NCBI RefSeq assembly: GCF_003173355.1
Contig: NZ_QGMY01000002.1
Location: 372,001-436,000 of the forward strand
Source of the DNA: Methanospirillum lacunae
GTDB lineage: Archaea; Halobacteriota; Methanomicrobia; Methanomicrobiales; Methanospirillaceae
DNA: 64,000 nucleotides
Direction of reading: 5' to 3'
The position numbers were made by a program, and so were the translations under genes. This document shows positions 1-9,454 of this stretch, one piece after another. Under the pieces are notes generated by a model. That model was not told the origin of the DNA. It worked only from the letters and a program-made list of their open reading frames with translations, and searched no databases. How positions within the stretch are numbered: the first letter of the stretch is position 1; the number at the start of each line of letters is the position of its first letter.

Positions 1-788
1 TCATATGAGATGTCACTAGTGATGGGCACATGAACAACTATCTATTCAGATAGTTCATATCTGGAAATTAGAGATTTCAAATCTCATTGATTTCTGCATC
101 TAACAATAAATCCTTTCCGTTTTTCCCGTATCAACTCCAGGAGGCTGTCCTGTTAGATGATTCACGCTGGACAGCCTCCATACTGGGGATTTTTACTGTG
201 CATATTTTTTTCCACCGAATCATCAGATAAACGAATTCATAGATGTTATTTTGGGTACCTTAAATTACGTAAATTTTTGGACTAATTTTTTTTAAAATTG
301 GCAGTTACAGGATTCTTACTTTCTTAATCGAAAAATGCAAGAACATCAAATTTCTAGAGGAACGCTCAGCTAATAATAAGAAATTTCAGGGAGTTATGTC
401 GAGCCATTCTACCCCTAAAGTGGTGACCGGATTGATCCGGTTCATCCGCTGAAAACAGTCCATGCATAATATCCAGAAAATTATAAACGCATTTTTCTGG
501 CATAAGTGTTTCCTGGATCTTTATGGAAGTTAGTGGCTTTGTAGCGAAGGAGCGAAGCGATGGGGTGCAAACCGAACCAAGACACCCACGGAAGAAACGA
601 GTTTCTCTCTCCTGGGGTTTGGCTTGGAGAGAGGGATTAGGGGTGAGAGGCAAGGTCACAGGGGTGAAATATGGAATTATTTTAATATTTTGTTAAAAGA
701 CTCAAAATCGTGATTTAAATAACATTTGGTTTTACTTTTTCATTTCTTATATATTACATTATCTTTTTCGAATCGATCTAATATCAAA
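1..788. other. Gene-poor left end of the window
   Basis: No convincing gene is visible. The stretch is AT-rich and holds one strong hairpin (listed separately). A 97-codon open frame at 366-659 on the minus strand looks like chance translation of a repeat-like intergenic sequence: its start reads like the PLTPNPS-type string often produced by such repeats, and it matches no family I know. The right part runs into the 3' remnant of a transposase at 789. Confidence 0.5.
140..179. repeat. Perfect 11-bp inverted repeat (hairpin)
   Basis: GGAGGCTGTCC at 140-150 is followed 18 bases later by its exact complement GGACAGCCTCC at 169-179. The stem is GC-rich inside an AT-rich surrounding. No immediate T-run follows, so it is not a typical terminator. 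It may be the end of a mobile or repetitive element. Confidence 0.6.
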
Positions 789-1680
789 TCACAAATTTTT
801 TAGTTTTCTGATATTGAGATTCTTTTTTGGTATGATAAGCGGCAAAATCCTATGATTTAAAAGTGGTTCAGCATAATTTTCATATGCGTAACATCCTCTG
901 TCAAGTATTATACTATCGTTCTCTTTCAAAATGCTTCTTCTCATTAATTCAGCGATTATTTCAGAAAAAATTTTCGAATCATTTGGAGAACCTGAATGTA
1001 GCAAAAAAAGTTAATGGCAATAATGATTTTGAATCTATTGCCAGTGTTAGTTTATATCCGATGTAATACTCTTTTGAAGGCGAATATCCCCAGGAATAAG
1101 GTAATGAGTCAAGCTTTGATTTTGAATATTTCCTTCGAAACCAATTCAAATCAATGGATAATGCAGAACCGTCAATTATGATTGTTTGTGACTTTTTAGT
1201 TCTTTTCCTCGGTTTTATAGAATTTAATATTCCATTGGTTAATGCAATGAATTGTTCATCTGAAAATTGACTCGAAAATTGGTAAAGCCAATCGGCAGAT
1301 GGAATCGCCCTAATATTTAGAAATTTTCGTTATTAGGGACGTTTCTTAATTTCACTAATGACATACATGATGTCTATAGAGAAAAACATAGCAACAAATA
1401 TTATTGAAAGATAGAATCGGGCAAATGGACCCGGATTTATACCCGCTTTAGAGATTTCTTGTCCAAATCTGCGTTTATCAAAATTACAAATGACAGTTTC
1501 AAGCAATAACCATTTATGATCGTTAGGATCAACTATAAGTAGAGATTTCATTGTTATAACCAAAAATAAATGTCCTTCTTGTAGCTTAGTTCTTTCGGTT
1601 TGAGTTTCTCCTTTTATCAGAATTAAGGGACATTAGAATACACTTTTCATGAGCCAGTGATATTTGGAGTAGTTAGGGTG
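789..1680 (-). pseudogene. Decayed DDE transposase (IS4/IS5-like)
   Basis: Minus-strand translation gives a continuous transposase-like protein when its disruptions are ignored. These are an in-frame TAA at 1633-1635, a double in-frame TAA TAA at 1330-1335, and a frameshift in the run of seven A at 1003-1009. Recognisable pieces, in order, are FDKRRFGQEISKAGI, IIDGSALSIDLNWFRR (first catalytic Asp), LHSGSPNDSKIF and ILDRGCYAYENY (second Asp). The frame stops at IRKLKNL, before the expected catalytic Glu, so the 3' end is missing. The exact IS family and its terminal repeats could not be fixed. The element is dead. Confidence 0.7.
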
Positions 1681-2162
1681 AATTGGGGCATATTCATCCG
1701 GCTCAACCTAATTCATTTGTAATATTGCGTGCATATGGGCGATTCACTCATCGCCATGAACATTTTTTCCTGGTTATGGCAAAGCCGAGATACAATACTC
1801 CCTACCACCCTATCGATCAGATATTCCGTAAAAAACGTTTCAATCCAATCTGGCTGATAAATATTAGGATATCCAACAATCCGATTAATGATCAACAGAT
1901 CATCTTCATCAAAAAAACCGTTTCGACGGGGTAAGATCAATTTATTCGTGCAATGAGCAGAAGCTAGCCCACCGGTGCAGTGTCACAACCAGGTGTTCTA
2001 TACGATAGTGACCCAACCGGCGACCGCATGGTGCGGGCTCTATTCCCGTGTAATCTGCCAAAATTCTTGAATATTTCATCTCTCATGCTTATTTGAATCT
2101 CCTCAAGAACCATATGTGGGAACAGCCATAAAATACAGCAGAATTCCGGAGCATTCTGGCCC
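1681..2162. other. Intergenic region upstream of thiC with one unassigned frame
   Basis: A 75-codon frame on the minus strand at 1713-1940 has a plausible composition (it contains FFDEDDLLIINRIVGYPNIYQ) but no family I recognise. It may be a gene fragment. I see no thiamine-pyrophosphate riboswitch-like structure before thiC, and no clear promoter. Confidence 0.35.
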
Positions 2163-3395
2163 ATGACACCAACACTAATCCAAGGCGTACATAAAGGAAA
2201 AGTTTCATCAGCAGTTAATTCCATTGCTGCCAGTGAGGGTTTCTCTCCTGAATATGTTCAGGAATGTATAGGATCCGGCAGCATCGTCATCATGCAGAGA
2301 GACGGACACTACACTGGTATCGGAAAAGGGCTGCGTACAAAAATCAATGTCAATCTGGGAACCTCATCCTCGAAAGTCTGTCTTGATGATGAGATAAAAA
2401 AAGCACAAATCGCTGAAAAATTCGGGGCTGACACGATCAGCGATTTATCAATGGGTGGGGATATAGATCGAATCCGGAAGACAATCTTCTCTTCGACCAG
2501 CCTCCCCATCACCACTGTTCCCGTATATCAGACTGTTTCGGAGATTGGCCTGAAGAAGATGACCGCAGACGATATTCTTGAAACGGTCAGGTCTCATGCA
2601 GAAGAGGGTATGAGTTCACTGGTCATCCATACTGTCACTTCAGCAATGCTCGCACAGATCCGGAAAAGAAAGCGTATCCTGGGGGTAGTTTCCAAAGGAG
2701 GATCTATCACCAGTGCGTTCATGGCGATCAACGAATGTGAAAACCCATTCATTGAACATTTCGATACTATCCTCCACATCTGCCAGGACCATGATATTGT
2801 CCTCTCGCTGGGCAATACGGCACGGAGTGGCTGTATCAATGACCAGCGTGATATGCTCCAGCGGATGGAGGAGAAGAACAACGTATATCTTGCAGAAAAG
2901 GCCCATGCTGCCGGGGTTCAGGTTATTATCGAGGGTGCGGGTGGCCACATCCGCCTGGATCGGATCGCCCCGATGATCCGACGCTATAAAAAAATGGCAG
3001 ACTTCCCCCTCTTTGTTGCCGGCCCACTCCCTACAGATATTGGAGTCGGGTATGATCACATCGCTGGCTGTGCCGGAGCAAGTACGGCAAGTGCTGCCGG
3101 TGCTGATTATCTCTGCTATATCACGCCGGCTGAACATCTCGGTCTTCCGACAGTGGATGCTGTAAAAGAGGGGCTGATTGCGTTCAGGATCGCTGCCCAC
3201 ATTGGCGATACTGTTAAGTCGGGAGTTATGGCTGAGGACCGGTCCGTCGCCATGCTCCGTTCCGTTCTTGACAGAGAGGGACAGGTAAGGTGTGCCATCG
3301 ATCCTGAACGGGCCTCCTCACTTTCAGATGGTGAGCCGGAATGCACAATGTGTGGGGATTTCTGTGCGATTAAGATCATTCAGGAACTCCAGTGA
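2163..3395 (+). CDS. thiC: Phosphomethylpyrimidine synthase ThiC
   Basis: ThiC is a radical SAM enzyme that rearranges 5-aminoimidazole ribotide into hydroxymethylpyrimidine phosphate, the pyrimidine half of thiamine. The 410-residue length fits the short archaeal form. The family-typical stretch GADTISDLSMGGDIDRIR lies near residue 80. Glycine-rich barrel segments such as EGAGGHIRLD follow. The C-terminal cluster motif is Cys394, Cys397, Cys401 (CX2CX3C, one residue tighter than the bacterial CX2CX4C). The gene stands alone on the plus strand within the accessory region, with decayed mobile DNA on both sides. It shows no sign of damage itself. Start at ATG 2163, with a weak GGAG upstream. 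Confidence 0.93.
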   Translation: MTPTLIQGVHKGKVSSAVNSIAASEGFSPEYVQECIGSGSIVIMQRDGHYTGIGKGLRTKINVNLGTSSSKVCLDDEIKKAQIAEKFGADTISDLSMGGDIDRIRKTIFSSTSLPITTVPVYQTVSEIGLKKMTADDILETVRSHAEEGMSSLVIHTVTSAMLAQIRKRKRILGVVSKGGSITSAFMAINECENPFIEHFDTILHICQDHDIVLSLGNTARSGCINDQRDMLQRMEEKNNVYLAEKAHAAGVQVIIEGAGGHIRLDRIAPMIRRYKKMADFPLFVAGPLPTDIGVGYDHIAGCAGASTASAAGADYLCYITPAEHLGLPTVDAVKEGLIAFRIAAHIGDTVKSGVMAEDRSVAMLRSVLDREGQVRCAIDPERASSLSDGEPECTMCGDFCAIKIIQELQ

Positions 3396-3402
3396 CGATG
3401 TT

Positions 3403-3419
3403 ACCTGTTCCGGACAGGT
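3403..3419 (+). terminator. Hairpin just after thiC
   Basis: ACCTGT and ACAGGT form a six-pair stem around TCCGG, eight bases past the thiC stop codon. There is only a weak T-rich tail, so the terminator role is tentative. Confidence 0.3.
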
Positions 3420-3646
3420 ATTATTTGAACCAGAATTTTGACAACTATCTTCATCATGAGTTGATTCCATCAGTTTGGTTGAAACCGTAATGGAGACAGG
3501 TAGATGGCAGGTCTGTTTATTGTGGTGGTTTTACAATATAAGATATAATCCTCCTTTAATAGGAATTAATTTGTAAACACTTCATCAATAGACTCCATTT
3601 ATTATTTCATCTGTCCTAATTGGATGAGTATTCAATATCATGAGAT

Positions 3647-3935
3647 TCATGAATCACCCCCGTATTCTCCGTACTCACTCACATTCATCCTGCCTGCTGC
3701 AACAGACCGCTCTTCCTGTGTCCAGTTCACGGTCCCGATTTTCTTACTCAGTGAAACCAGCCCGGACCCGGTGATATCAACACCTCCGGATGTCAGACCC
3801 TCTGACATTCCCCGGACTGCAGTATAATTCCCTGACTCAAGAATTCCCCGGGTCTCGATCTCGGCACAAGGGTCTCATCATCTGACCTGGCAAACATACA
3901 TCGCCAGATCTCAGACTCCGGAGCACTGGTCTGTC
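3647..3935 (-). pseudogene. Remnant of a secreted or surface-protein gene
   Basis: Minus-strand translation gives natural-looking protein that jumps frame once. An upstream piece reads EIWRCMFARSDDETLV. A downstream piece reads IETRGILESGNYTAVRGMSE and later GSGLVSLSKKIGTVNWTQEE, ending ...EYGEYGGDS and a TGA at 3647-3649. The Ser/Gly/Thr-rich composition suggests an extracytoplasmic protein. The 5' part ends near the IS701-type transposase, so insertion may have destroyed the gene. The original function cannot be told. The 250 bases between thiC and this remnant hold nothing else I can recognise. Confidence 0.4.
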
Positions 3936-3997
3936 AGAATACTCCTGGATCCCTGCCGGATCAGTTGACGAGATCCGGGTATGAGTAACAACTTGAG

Positions 3998-4966
3998 TTG
4001 GTAAAATCTGATTGCCATGAACCGTTTGATCGAAATATATATATATCCAATATATTTCGTTGTGTTGATTTTTACAGCATAAGAGGTAGTCTCACTGCAA
4101 AGGAAATTGAATCGTGTGCTGCCAATCCGAAGTCCTTTTTAGAGAGATGTGGATATGCTCCACTATTCACAAACAAGACTAAGAGTGTATTTCACCATGC
4201 GGTGAGTTATATTTCCGGTTTCTTGACTCTGCTATGTGGCTCATATATGAGTAGAATATTCGAGAATATTCCCGAAAGTGGAACTTCTCGAGATTTTAGC
4301 CATTTTATCTCTTCTTCTCCATGGTCTCCCGAAAAAGTGATGAAATTGACACGAACAAATATTATTCACCATTTAGAGCCTAATGGAGCCGTAATTTTTG
4401 ATGAGACTGGTCAACAGAAGTATGGATCTGATTCAGTTGGAACATCACATCAATATCTGGGCACTCTTGGACACACATGTACTGCCCAAGTGGTGGTCTT
4501 TGCGTCATATTGCGTAGATAATGTCTCAAATTTGATTGATTATCGGTTATTTTTACCAGAATCATGGGTTCATAATCACTTTAAAAGTCTAAAAGCAGAA
4601 ATTCCTCTTGACCGAATTGAGCACAAAACAAAGTCTGAACTAGCTTTAGAGATGTTAAACTCATTTATCTCTGAAAAAATTCCATTCTCTTACGTACAGA
4701 CGGATGGGTTGTATGGCAATGATTCAAATTTCATTTCAGGCTTATATCAGAGAAAAGTCTCATTTATCTGTGATATTCTTAGCGATACACTTGTTTACAT
4801 CACCGAGCCCATACAAATAATTCCGGAGCGACAAGGAAACAGAGGTCGCTTTCCTTCAAAGCCAAAGGTACTGAATAATTTTCCTATTCAAGTGAGGTGG
4901 TTAGCCGAGATTCAACAATCTTGGGTTCGGTACCTATCAGATTTACAGATAGAGAAGAATAACTAA
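3998..4966 (+). CDS. IS701-family transposase, C-terminally truncated
   Basis: This is a DDE-type transposase of insertion sequences. The IS701 signature is clear: FDETGQQKYGSDSVGTSHQY at residues 134-153 (catalytic Asp135), QVVVFASY at about 164-171, LPESW at 186-190, and the second acidic motif QTDGLYG around Asp236. The product is 322 residues, whereas family members are usually above 400. The region carrying the third acidic residue is missing or altered, so it is probably inactive. The frame opens with a TTG, and a more 5' original start cannot be excluded. It sits beside the remnant of a surface-protein gene that it may have disrupted. Confidence 0.75.
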   Translation: MVKSDCHEPFDRNIYISNIFRCVDFYSIRGSLTAKEIESCAANPKSFLERCGYAPLFTNKTKSVFHHAVSYISGFLTLLCGSYMSRIFENIPESGTSRDFSHFISSSPWSPEKVMKLTRTNIIHHLEPNGAVIFDETGQQKYGSDSVGTSHQYLGTLGHTCTAQVVVFASYCVDNVSNLIDYRLFLPESWVHNHFKSLKAEIPLDRIEHKTKSELALEMLNSFISEKIPFSYVQTDGLYGNDSNFISGLYQRKVSFICDILSDTLVYITEPIQIIPERQGNRGRFPSKPKVLNNFPIQVRWLAEIQQSWVRYLSDLQIEKNN

Positions 4967-5032
4967 AACCCCCTGTTTTCAGTACCGAGTTTATAAAGAG
5001 TTTTTTAACTCAAATTTTTCGAAAGGGGTTTT
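4965..5032. repeat. Inverted repeat AAAACCCC/GGGGTTTT after the transposase
   Basis: AAAACCCC at 4965-4972 and GGGGTTTT at 5025-5032 are exact complements. Between them lies a smaller hairpin GAGTT-AACTC with a T-rich loop. The structure overlaps the transposase stop codon and could be an element end or a terminator. Confidence 0.4.
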
Positions 5033-5176
5033 AACTATCCTCGAGGATAATCTCATAAAAGTATAGAATATTTGAGAGTATTTTAGAATTAAATCATTTC
5101 TCTATAAGTAGTACCTTTTACAATATTAGTTAAGATACAGAATTTTCGATTCAGTTATGGGCAAATTGGGAATTAT

Positions 5177-6427
5177 ATGAATTTATCACACTTAGGTTTG
5201 TTGGGAATTATTCTATTTTCATTAATTTTAACATTTAACACAATTTCTGCAGCAACCACGGAAAATTGGGAGGAAAACTGGGCCCCATGGGTAACAAATA
5301 CCTCACTCACATCAGCTACGATAAACTGGCGGCAGGATACCACTGGTCCTGGTATTGTTCAGTATGCAAAAACAAGTTCATATGAAAAATCCAAACAATT
5401 CGATGAAGTTGTAACGGATCTAACAGAGAAATCGATGCACCATGTGCTCATATCAGGCCTTGAGCCTGAAACATCGTATACGTACAGGGTACGACCTCTG
5501 ATGAAAGAAGATACCTTTTCACCCAGGAAATTCAGGACATTACCACAGAAAGGACCCTTTACGTTCATTGTTTTAAGTGATACCCAGGAAGGATCCCGAT
5601 ATTCTGAAGACAAACGATTTCATTTTGTTGCAGATGCAATAGCTGAGGAACCTGATGTTCTCTTTATCCTTACCGGTGGCGACCATGCAAGTTATGATGA
5701 TTTTAACAGATGGGGGATTTTCTTCCATAACGCTGAAGGTGTTCTTGGGAACACAACAATCTATCCCACTATAGGAAATCATGAGTACCATGATATCAAT
5801 CATGGCGATGCACCACTTTCAGCAAGCAACTATCATGATGCGTTTAATATGCCACTCACCTATAGTTTTGACTGTGCCGGTATCAGATACCTTATTCTGA
5901 ATTCACAGGATCCAGAAGAGGCATTACTTGTTGGAAGCGATGATCCGCAGCCATCGATGAACACAACCTCAAGCCAGGTTCCCTGGCTCCGGGAAAAACT
6001 TACCGACCCTTCACTTAAAGGAGTGTTCACGATACAGCATTATCCAGACTGGATGAACGGGAGAAAAGAGGTAGATCCCAGACTTGCCTCATGGGATGAA
6101 TTATTTAGGGAACACAATATTAGTGCATCGTTTGCCGGTCATGTCCATGCATATGAACGTTTCCTAATCAACGGGACACCATACTTTATTGTTGGAAATG
6201 CTGGTGGTCCGGCAGTTACAGTTAATCGTACCAGGACGGAAGGATACCAGTTTGGAACAACAAAAAGACTCGGGTATCTGAAGGTCACGGTTAATCCTGA
6301 TGCAAATACTGCAACAGCTGAAGAGAAGGTTGTAGGATATGTAAAAGAGGATAATGACGACGAAACACCGGTAATCTATAAAAAACCAGTCGTTGATGAA
6401 ACGGTAACATTTCCACTAAAACGATAA
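5177..6427 (+). CDS. Secreted purple acid phosphatase-like metallophosphoesterase
   Basis: This is an exported phosphomonoesterase-type enzyme with a dinuclear metal site. Residues 1-25 form a signal peptide (hydrophobic core LGLLGIILFSLILTF, cut near ISA-A). Residues about 33-120 resemble the fibronectin-III-like N-domain of purple acid phosphatases, with a typical VQYAKTSSYE strand. The catalytic domain shows the metallophosphatase blocks in order: LSDTQEG (Asp135), GGDHASYDD (Asp169), GNHEYHD (Asn201-His202), FTIQHYPDW and AGHVHAYER. At 416 residues it is full length. It is a single gene, not in an operon. The natural substrate is unknown; scavenging of organic phosphate outside the cell is an inference. 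Confidence 0.88.
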   Translation: MNLSHLGLLGIILFSLILTFNTISAATTENWEENWAPWVTNTSLTSATINWRQDTTGPGIVQYAKTSSYEKSKQFDEVVTDLTEKSMHHVLISGLEPETSYTYRVRPLMKEDTFSPRKFRTLPQKGPFTFIVLSDTQEGSRYSEDKRFHFVADAIAEEPDVLFILTGGDHASYDDFNRWGIFFHNAEGVLGNTTIYPTIGNHEYHDINHGDAPLSASNYHDAFNMPLTYSFDCAGIRYLILNSQDPEEALLVGSDDPQPSMNTTSSQVPWLREKLTDPSLKGVFTIQHYPDWMNGRKEVDPRLASWDELFREHNISASFAGHVHAYERFLINGTPYFIVGNAGGPAVTVNRTRTEGYQFGTTKRLGYLKVTVNPDANTATAEEKVVGYVKEDNDDETPVIYKKPVVDETVTFPLKR

Positions 6428-6431
6428 CCAC

Positions 6432-6439
6432 TTTTTTTT
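6432..6439 (+). terminator. T8 run after the phosphatase gene
   Basis: Eight consecutive T follow the stop codon of the phosphatase gene by four bases, which fits the oligo-T termination common in archaea. Confidence 0.45.
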
Positions 6440-6651
6440 ATTGCTGGCATAGTGAATCTCATTGTTATGTATAATTACTAATACTCAACGATGATGGAGA
6501 TATCGGAAAATGATTATGGAATTTTTGAAGAAATTAAAGAAAAAGGAGGGGAATATCGTTATGTGTTTCGGGAATCAAGGATTCCTACGAAAGAAAGGTC
6601 CGTTCATCGGGACACCGGAAAGGGATTAACAAACCAGACAAAAGTATCCCT

Positions 6652-7668
6652 ATGTATTCCCGGATACCGGCCATTCTCATACTGCTCTTTATCACGGTTC
6701 TCCTGGCTGCTGTTACCTGCCAGGGGCAGGTTGCCGGAATATTCCTTGCCGTATGGACAGCCGTTCAGAACACGGGAAACAATACCAGCACCCTGCAAGG
6801 ACCGGATGTCATTCCCAGTTCTGATACCGGTTTGTGTGTCGCTCCAGGCGATGAAGAATCATCCATTTCCAAAGGGAACGCCTATATGAAACAGCAGAAG
6901 TTCAATCAGGCGTATAACGCATTCAATCAGACATTACAGTGTAATCCGGCAAGTATCGAGGCATGGTACGGGAAGGCAGCAGCATTACAAACCTTGTGGA
7001 GAATCAGCAAAAAATTCGCAGATTATGCGGGTGATGCTGATGACTATCATGGTGCCGTCCTCTGTTACCGGGAGGCGAAAACCACCCATCCTGACGATCC
7101 GTCAGCCTGGTACGCGGAAGGAAAGAAGATATGTTTCCAGTACAATCAGGATCCTGAACCCGAGGATTCCCCGTATACCCAGGGTCTTGATGCATATCTT
7201 ACCGCAGCAACACAATTTCCCCAGGCAGATGAAGGGGTCTGGTATGGGAAAGGAAGGGAGATATATCGGCAGAACCTGAACGCAGAATCAGTCAGGCAGC
7301 ATGAGGAACAGTTCGATGCCTATGCACAGATTATGAAGATCGATCCCAGGAATGCCGATGTGTACCGGGTGATGGGGAATGCCCTCTATGATGAGGGGAA
7401 GGACAACGAGTCCTATGATGCATACCAGCAGGCGATCAGTCGCGATCCGGAAAATGCCGGAGCATGGTATGGCCTCGGGAATGTATTGCCCTCTTTTAAG
7501 CGATATGACGAGGCCAAAATAGCACATGAAAAGGCATTAGAGCTGGATCCGGAGCTGGGAAATACCTCATGGTACCCCCGCAACGGCTGTGCGATCGACC
7601 CCCGGAACAGCAGGGCTGAAATATGTGTTTCATCGGCTAATGTGCCGGAGAGTGGGTTTCGGGTGTGA
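6652..7668 (+). CDS. Membrane-anchored or secreted TPR-repeat protein
   Basis: Residues about 5-27 (IPAILILLFITVLLAAVTC) form a signal peptide or membrane anchor, followed by a low-complexity linker to residue 70. At least five tetratricopeptide repeats then follow. The clearest are GNAYMKQQKFNQAYNAFNQT from 75 and the later units DVYRVMGNALYDEGKDNESY and AWYGLGNVLPSFKRYDEAK. TPRs are protein-binding scaffolds; the partner is unknown. The last 35 residues leave the repeat pattern and include CAIDPRNSRAEICVSS. A 22-codon mini-frame with a strong AGGAGG lies 24 bases upstream (6560-6628). The start at ATG 6652 was chosen because the signal sequence begins there. Confidence 0.8.
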   Translation: MYSRIPAILILLFITVLLAAVTCQGQVAGIFLAVWTAVQNTGNNTSTLQGPDVIPSSDTGLCVAPGDEESSISKGNAYMKQQKFNQAYNAFNQTLQCNPASIEAWYGKAAALQTLWRISKKFADYAGDADDYHGAVLCYREAKTTHPDDPSAWYAEGKKICFQYNQDPEPEDSPYTQGLDAYLTAATQFPQADEGVWYGKGREIYRQNLNAESVRQHEEQFDAYAQIMKIDPRNADVYRVMGNALYDEGKDNESYDAYQQAISRDPENAGAWYGLGNVLPSFKRYDEAKIAHEKALELDPELGNTSWYPRNGCAIDPRNSRAEICVSSANVPESGFRV

Positions 7669-8181
7669 GGGGGTGAGAGAAATTCTCTAAATGATACAGC
7701 GTTCTTGAAAATACTCTTCTGAAAAATCAGCTCTGTTGAAACCTATTTGATCTGTTTTGTGTGAGAATGCGTGCAGGAGTAGGTATTCGGCGAATCTGAT
7801 TTACAGCGACATTCACCGGTATTCCCGTTATAGCATCCCATACTGACCACCTCCGGGTGACAGAAAGAATGATGACCTCAGAAAATTATACGAGTAGCAT
7901 ACCCCCGCCTGCGTTCCGCGTCCGGCAAGATTAAGAACTGTAGTGCGGGTTTTATCTATTCTAGAGTTTAGCATGTTTCGCCTCGAATTATGAGAATATC
8001 ACCAATCGATTCTGGATACTCGCCCGATTCCATGAAACCTGGTCCGGCGTTCGTATGCCTGAATGATATCTTCTGAAACGGTCCTTGGCTCTGGCATGGA
8101 AGTTGTGATATCACCCGTGGACAAAGCCATATCACAGATAAGACCGGTGATATAAAAGAGTAGTGGGAAAATATAGGTGAT
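7669..8181. other. Intergenic region with a decayed reading frame
   Basis: About 510 bases without an intact gene. On the minus strand, roughly 8097 to 7971, a plausible start reads MPEPRTVSEDIIQAYERR and then stops. A second frame there reads GPGFMESGEYPESIGDILII. The two look like one small gene broken by a frameshift. Nothing in it is recognisable as a family. The rest shows no structure that I can support. Confidence 0.3.
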
Positions 8182-9423
8182 CTAAACTAAGTATTCTTCA
8201 TCCGGATCTTCTAATAAACGTCTACAATGTTCGAATAGAGTTACATCTTCGATTTCTCTTGCAGCTTGTTCACACTTTTCGAGCCAACTAACTTGCTCTT
8301 CTCGATTACCTAACGCTTGACAAATTCTTGAAATAAATAAAAATAATTGTGGATCGACTGTTTTTGATTGAGTAAAGGTGGTATAAATTTCCTTTAAGTC
8401 ATCTAATTTATGATATTTTGAGAAAATAAAAATCAAAGATTCATCTAAAAAATATGAACTAATCGGCTTTTTTTCTTTTATTTCATCTAATATCTGATCT
8501 ATCTTAATTTGCTCTCCTATTTTTATACATTCTTTGGCTGCATAAATTTTATCTGAGAAACTCCAAAATTTAAAATCACTATTTGAAACTTCATGATTAT
8601 TTGAAAAACCAGTAAAGTCAGGAAATAATGTTTCCTTATTAATATTGAAACAGAGATCTAATTTCTCTAAAATTGTGTTTTTAATTGAATATGGTATGAT
8701 GATCTTTTTATCATATTCTAAATCGGGCTTCCCGAATAAAAAAATGGATTGTTGAATTGGTATTCTCTGATTGATGTGAGGGGCTTCCCAATACCAATTC
8801 CTTGGATAAATAGTATAATCGTATGGATTGGTACGATTATCCTTACCTTCATCATCGGTAATATATTCATCCTCTTCAGGAGGTCCCCTCTCTATTCTAG
8901 GCAATTGAACTAAAAAGGAGTCAATTTTTTTCGTGGACAGTGAATAGTAATCTAATGAAGCATATTTTATGTGATCCTTAATATTGATAGCGAAAATTGC
9001 CCCATCTTTACCCTCATTTGAACAACATGCAAAATATAATGGGGGGAGACAATTTAATGAAAAGTCAACTAAACATGTGGCTGCTCCAAAATGTTGTAGT
9101 TCAGCCAGTATTTGCAAATCGTAAGGTCCAATATTTTTATCTCTATCGAATCCTTTTAATTTGTAATCATCTAAAATAGAATGAATATATTGAATATATT
9201 TTTCCATTTGTATTGGAAAATTTAGATTTTCAGTTTTGTATAGTGTTTTTCTAATTCGACGTGCTGCTGATGATGTTAACGGGTATTTTTTATTTGATTG
9301 CCCACGAAATGCATATCTTTGTGATTTGTCAGTAGTTATTGTATTTATTAAAGATATGTAATCTGTAATATTCTCAATGGATACTTCAATTTGATTGTTT
9401 CCATTTAAAACTTCATTAGCCAT
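8182..9423 (-). CDS. FRG-domain protein next to integrase
   Basis: The N-terminal 150 residues carry the FRG domain (named for its Phe-Arg-Gly motif). The blocks are YAFRGQSNKKYPLTSSAARR at 37-56, AELQHFGAATCLVDFS at 107-122, and LPPLYFACC followed by DGAIFAIN to about 148. FRG proteins occur often in mobile islands, and some act in anti-phage defence, but their chemistry is poorly known. Residues 150-413 match nothing I recognise; the C-terminal part is helical and acidic. The gene is clearly AT-rich compared with the chromosomal genes. It starts 31 bases downstream of a dead integrase in the same direction, so it looks like imported cargo. The reading frame is intact. Confidence 0.8.
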   Translation of the reverse strand: MANEVLNGNNQIEVSIENITDYISLINTITTDKSQRYAFRGQSNKKYPLTSSAARRIRKTLYKTENLNFPIQMEKYIQYIHSILDDYKLKGFDRDKNIGPYDLQILAELQHFGAATCLVDFSLNCLPPLYFACCSNEGKDGAIFAINIKDHIKYASLDYYSLSTKKIDSFLVQLPRIERGPPEEDEYITDDEGKDNRTNPYDYTIYPRNWYWEAPHINQRIPIQQSIFLFGKPDLEYDKKIIIPYSIKNTILEKLDLCFNINKETLFPDFTGFSNNHEVSNSDFKFWSFSDKIYAAKECIKIGEQIKIDQILDEIKEKKPISSYFLDESLIFIFSKYHKLDDLKEIYTTFTQSKTVDPQLFLFISRICQALGNREEQVSWLEKCEQAAREIEDVTLFEHCRRLLEDPDEEYLV

Positions 9424-9454
9424 TATTAAGTAAATTTCTTTAAAAAATTATAAA

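Noticed and set aside
366-659. 97-codon open frame on the minus strand
   Set aside because: Starts with a PLTPNPS-type string typical of translated intergenic repeats; no family resemblance and poor protein composition.
1964-2162. Thiamine-pyrophosphate riboswitch before thiC
   Set aside because: I could not find the CUGAGA-type core or a matching fold in the leader.
2640-3200. 186-codon minus-strand frame inside thiC
   Set aside because: Antisense shadow of a strongly conserved gene; no recognisable motifs.
6491-6889. 132-codon frame overlapping the TPR gene start
   Set aside because: It reads through the signal-peptide region of the TPR gene in another frame; the TPR frame has clear domains and this one has none.
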